Below are positions 61,914 to 64,000 of a stretch of 64,000 nt of DNA, piece after piece; the stretch's first letter is position 1, and every line of letters begins with the position of its first letter. The position numbers were made by a program, and so were the translations under genes. The notes under the pieces were generated by a model. It made no database searches and was not told the origin of the DNA. It saw only the letters and a program-made list of their open reading frames with translations. This DNA comes from Flammeovirgaceae bacterium UBA2366 (GTDB lineage: Bacteria; Bacteroidota; Bacteroidia; Cytophagales; Cyclobacteriaceae): NCBI GenBank assembly GCA_002344065.1, contig DDTK01000001.1:312076-376075 (forward strand), written 5' to 3'.

Positions 61914-62987
61914 ATGACAACATTTGCCTCCATTCCGGTAAAAAAAACTTCTCAATCCCGCCTAAGCGATATTGATTTCACCAAACTCGAATTTGGTAAA
62001 TACATAGCTGATCACATGCTGGTGGCCGATTATAAAAATGGTCAATGGCATGCTCCTGAAATTGTTCCGTACGGAGATCTGAAAATGAGCCCCGCCATAC
62101 TTTCACTTCATTACGGCCAGGCTGTTTTTGAGGGCATGAAAGCCTATAAAATGAAAGATGGTAATGTTTCCATTTTCCGTATTCATAAACATCATGAACG
62201 TCTGAATAAATCGCTTGCGCGGATGTGCATGCCTGAAGTACCTCACGATTTATTTGTGCAAGGATTAACAACACTTATTGAAACCGATCACGATTGGGTA
62301 CCCCGCACAGAAGGCTCCTCCTTATATATACGACCACTTGTATTTGCCAGTGAGGCCCGATTAGGTGTAAAAGTTTCAGATGAATATAAGTTCATTATAA
62401 TGACCAGCCCGGTGGGGCCCTATTACAGCAAGCCCTTGCGGGTAAAAGTTGAAGAACACTATGTGCGAGCCGCTGAAGGCGGAACCGGCTTTGCCAAATG
62501 TGCCGGCAATTATGGCGGGGCATTTTTGCCTACGCAGCAGGCACGCGAACAAGGTTTCGACCAGGTATTATGGACAGACGCAAAAGAACATCACTACATT
62601 GATGAAGCCGGTACCATGAACGTGATGTTTGTACTGGATGGAAAACTTATAACACCAAAGCTAACATCTGCCATACTGGATGGCATTACCCGCGATTCCA
62701 TTATTACACTCTCACATGATTTAGGCCTGCCAATGGAAGAACGTAGAGTAAGCATCTCCGATCTGGCCGAAGGTTTCAACAACGGAAAGCTCACCGAAGC
62801 CTTTGGTGCAGGAACAGCAGCTGTTGTTGCTCCTATTGCCACGATCAATATCCACGGTAAAGATTATCAGCTTCCGCAGGCTGGAGCAACCAGTTTTCAG
62901 CAGCAGGTAAAACAAAAACTGCACAACATTCGTATTGGTGCTGAAGCCGATGAGCATCAGTGGAACCACATCGTACAAATAGTATGA
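61914..62987 (+). CDS. ilvE: Branched-chain amino acid aminotransferase
   Basis: Encodes 357 residues. The fold-type IV PLP features are YGQAVFEGMKAYK near residue 67-79, RPLVFASEARLGV, and the PLP lysine at about K195 in TGFAKCAGNYGG. The length and the EYKFIIMTSPVGPYY segment match the class II (eukaryotic/BCAT-like) branch rather than short E. coli IlvE. It interconverts Leu, Ile and Val with their 2-oxo acids. The stop codon overlaps the next start (ATGA), coupling it to a PNPOx-like protein. Confidence 0.95.
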   Translation: MTTFASIPVKKTSQSRLSDIDFTKLEFGKYIADHMLVADYKNGQWHAPEIVPYGDLKMSPAILSLHYGQAVFEGMKAYKMKDGNVSIFRIHKHHERLNKSLARMCMPEVPHDLFVQGLTTLIETDHDWVPRTEGSSLYIRPLVFASEARLGVKVSDEYKFIIMTSPVGPYYSKPLRVKVEEHYVRAAEGGTGFAKCAGNYGGAFLPTQQAREQGFDQVLWTDAKEHHYIDEAGTMNVMFVLDGKLITPKLTSAILDGITRDSIITLSHDLGLPMEERRVSISDLAEGFNNGKLTEAFGAGTAAVVAPIATINIHGKDYQLPQAGATSFQQQVKQKLHNIRIGAEADEHQWNHIVQIV

Positions 62988-63625
62988 GCGAATTTCCGAA
63001 AACAGATAAAACAACCATTACACGTTTGCCCAAGCGCGGTGCGTATGATAAAGAAACCATTTACGCCATTTTAGACGAAGCTCTTTTCTGTACGCTCGCC
63101 TTCGTACAGGAAAATGAACCTTTTCAAATTCCAACTGGCTTTTGCAGAATAGGTAACAAACTTTACATCCACGGCTCAGTGGGCAGCCATTACATGCGTG
63201 AACTCGCAGAAAAAAAATTACCAGTGTGCATCAGCGTAACGCTCATGGACGGACTCGTACTCGCGCGCTCTGCGTTTCATCATTCAGTGAATTACCGTTC
63301 GGTAATTATATTCAGCAAGGCAGAACGTGTAGACGATGATGAGGAGATCTATAAGGCCTTGGAAGTATTCACCAACAAAATGCAACCTGGTCGCTGGGAT
63401 GATATCCGCCAACCCAATGAAAGCGAGTGGAAGAAAACAATGGTACTCGCCTTTGCGATCGAAGAAGCGTCAGCAAAAATTCGTACAGGCGACCCGAAAG
63501 ATGATGATGAAGATTATCAATTGAATATCTGGGCTGGTGTAGTACCCTTGGAAACCAAGCGTCTCACACCTATTGCCGATCCTGCATTGAAAGCAGGGGT
63601 TGAGTTACCAGAATACCTGAACTAG
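62984..63625 (+). CDS. Pyridoxamine 5'-phosphate oxidase-like FMN-binding protein
   Basis: Encodes 213 residues from the ATG at 62984, which overlaps the ilvE stop; a frame from 62960 inside ilvE is less likely. The split-barrel segments are AILDEALFCTLAFVQENEPFQIPTGFCRIGNKLYIHGSVGSHYMREL, the entry of the PNPOx-like (nitroreductase/pyridoxamine oxidase) fold, and RSAFHHSVNYRSVIIFSKAERV. This is the flavin- or heme-binding group typified by pyridoxamine 5'-phosphate oxidase-related proteins, not the PdxH enzyme itself. Coupling with a PLP enzyme is suggestive only. Confidence 0.85.
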   Translation: MSEFPKTDKTTITRLPKRGAYDKETIYAILDEALFCTLAFVQENEPFQIPTGFCRIGNKLYIHGSVGSHYMRELAEKKLPVCISVTLMDGLVLARSAFHHSVNYRSVIIFSKAERVDDDEEIYKALEVFTNKMQPGRWDDIRQPNESEWKKTMVLAFAIEEASAKIRTGDPKDDDEDYQLNIWAGVVPLETKRLTPIADPALKAGVELPEYLN

Positions 63626-63741
63626 ACATCACTAACGTACAGTAAGCAATGAGCTAAACGCATCGCGTTGCCAACATCCGATCCCTATCACCTTGATACA
63701 GCACACCACATAGTGTGGAGGTTATCCACAATGTGTTGAAG

Positions 63742-64000
63742 TGTGGCGTCCTAAAATAGGTTGACCAAAACCCCAGGTCACCATGGACAAATCCAAAAAT
63801 CAACCCGGCCGAAAAAGAAACGGCAAACAGGTCAGTTTTGACTTCAAACTTTACCTGATCAACAAGATTAACAACGGACGTATTTCCGTAAATTACGCTG
63901 CCAAGAAACACAATGTTTCCAGAAGCACCATCCAGTACTGGATCAAGAAACTCAGTAATTATGAAGCTAAAGCCAATCACGTGAACAAGGATCAGGAAAT
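63742..64000 (+). mobile_element. Insertion sequence, left end (right end outside window)
   Basis: Starts at TGTGGCGTCCTAAAATAGG, a TG-type left terminus of the kind carried by IS3-family elements in Bacteroidota, 41 bases before the transposase ATG. Short inverted repeats (CCACA-TAG-TGTGG and TGTGGA...TCCACA, around 63707-63730) lie just outside. The right end, and therefore the target duplication, cannot be seen. Confidence 0.6.
63783..64000 (+). CDS. Transposase N-terminal part (IS3-type OrfA-like), truncated by window edge
   Basis: 72 codons are visible from the ATG at 63783. After a basic Lys/Arg-rich start (KSKNQPGRKRNGK) comes FDFKLYLINKINNGRISVNYAAKKHNVSRSTIQYWIKKLSNY, a helix-turn-helix of the type at the start of IS3-family OrfA proteins (N-V-S-R-S-T-I-Q-Y-W). 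The catalytic part lies outside the window, so the family call rests on the HTH region and the left terminus. Confidence 0.75.
   Translation, partial: MDKSKNQPGRKRNGKQVSFDFKLYLINKINNGRISVNYAAKKHNVSRSTIQYWIKKLSNYEAKANHVNKDQE

Noticed and set aside
63654..63980. Minus-strand ORF of 108 residues at the right edge
   Set aside because: It lies antisense to the transposase start, whose helix-turn-helix is well supported on the plus strand.

Overview
The window reads as a chromosomal segment of a free-living Bacteroidota, most likely order Cytophagales (inference from gene content; no rRNA is present to confirm it). Supporting signs are many short lipoproteins and SPI-exported proteins of Bacteroidota-type families (DUF4136, DUF6588, DUF2490, head-GIN/DUF2807, DcaP-like porin), a TamL-type lipoprotein Omp85 next to TamB, weak or absent Shine-Dalgarno sequences, several TTG starts, and -7 elements resembling TAnnTTTG. 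Coding density is high. No gene-free stretch exceeds about 300 bases. No tRNA, rRNA, CRISPR array, riboswitch or replication origin was recognised.

Layout. 1-5.1 kb: the end of a large Tyr/Gly-rich exported protein, a small barrel protein, a Ca2+/H+ exchanger translationally coupled to a VIT-like membrane protein, and a class II glutamine amidotransferase. 5.3-6.6 kb: a QEGLA/DUF1704 metallopeptidase-like protein. 7.4-13.9 kb: a complete RND efflux operon (adaptor, pump, outer-membrane factor) plus a small barrel protein. 14-18.3 kb: DUF4136, a BASS-family transporter, a C-terminal gene remnant, an AsmA-like protein and DUF202. 18.5-25.3 kb: the tamB-tamL pair. 25.4-35.1 kb: a sulfatase locus with two formylglycine sulfatases, a DcaP-like porin, an alpha-carbonic anhydrase, a DUF2490 protein, a TetR regulator with a perfect palindrome behind it, and a divergent lipoprotein-type formylglycine-generating enzyme. 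35.3-39.1 kb: two DUF4136 lipoproteins around an Omp85-type barrel, and a DUF6588 protein. 39.3-46 kb: a surface-glycan patch (GT, Stealth phosphotransferase, FkbM methyltransferase, GT92-like, GT2, FemAB-like) interrupted by rsgA. 46-54 kb: DUF962, DUF4442, saccharopine-dehydrogenase-like, NhaC, a 3'-5' exonuclease, a TPR protein ending in a lone histidine-kinase H-box, an MFS pump, YigZ. 54-64 kb: head-GIN protein, lysoplasmalogenase, the prfB-tlpA-MFS overlapping operon with a canonical RF2 programmed frameshift, a DMT permease, ilvE coupled to a PNPOx-like protein, and an insertion sequence cut by the right edge.

Three signals cross these regions. (1) Four intergenic sites match TGAT-N4-ATCA, a Crp/Fnr-type box; three of them lie 41.5 or 51.5 bp from a -7-like element, one helical turn apart. 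(2) Two 132/146-bp elements with 13-14-bp terminal inverted repeats and 7/6-bp flanking direct repeats look like MITEs. (3) A ~102-bp compound palindromic repeat occurs twice, with a shorter relative at 6.6 kb.
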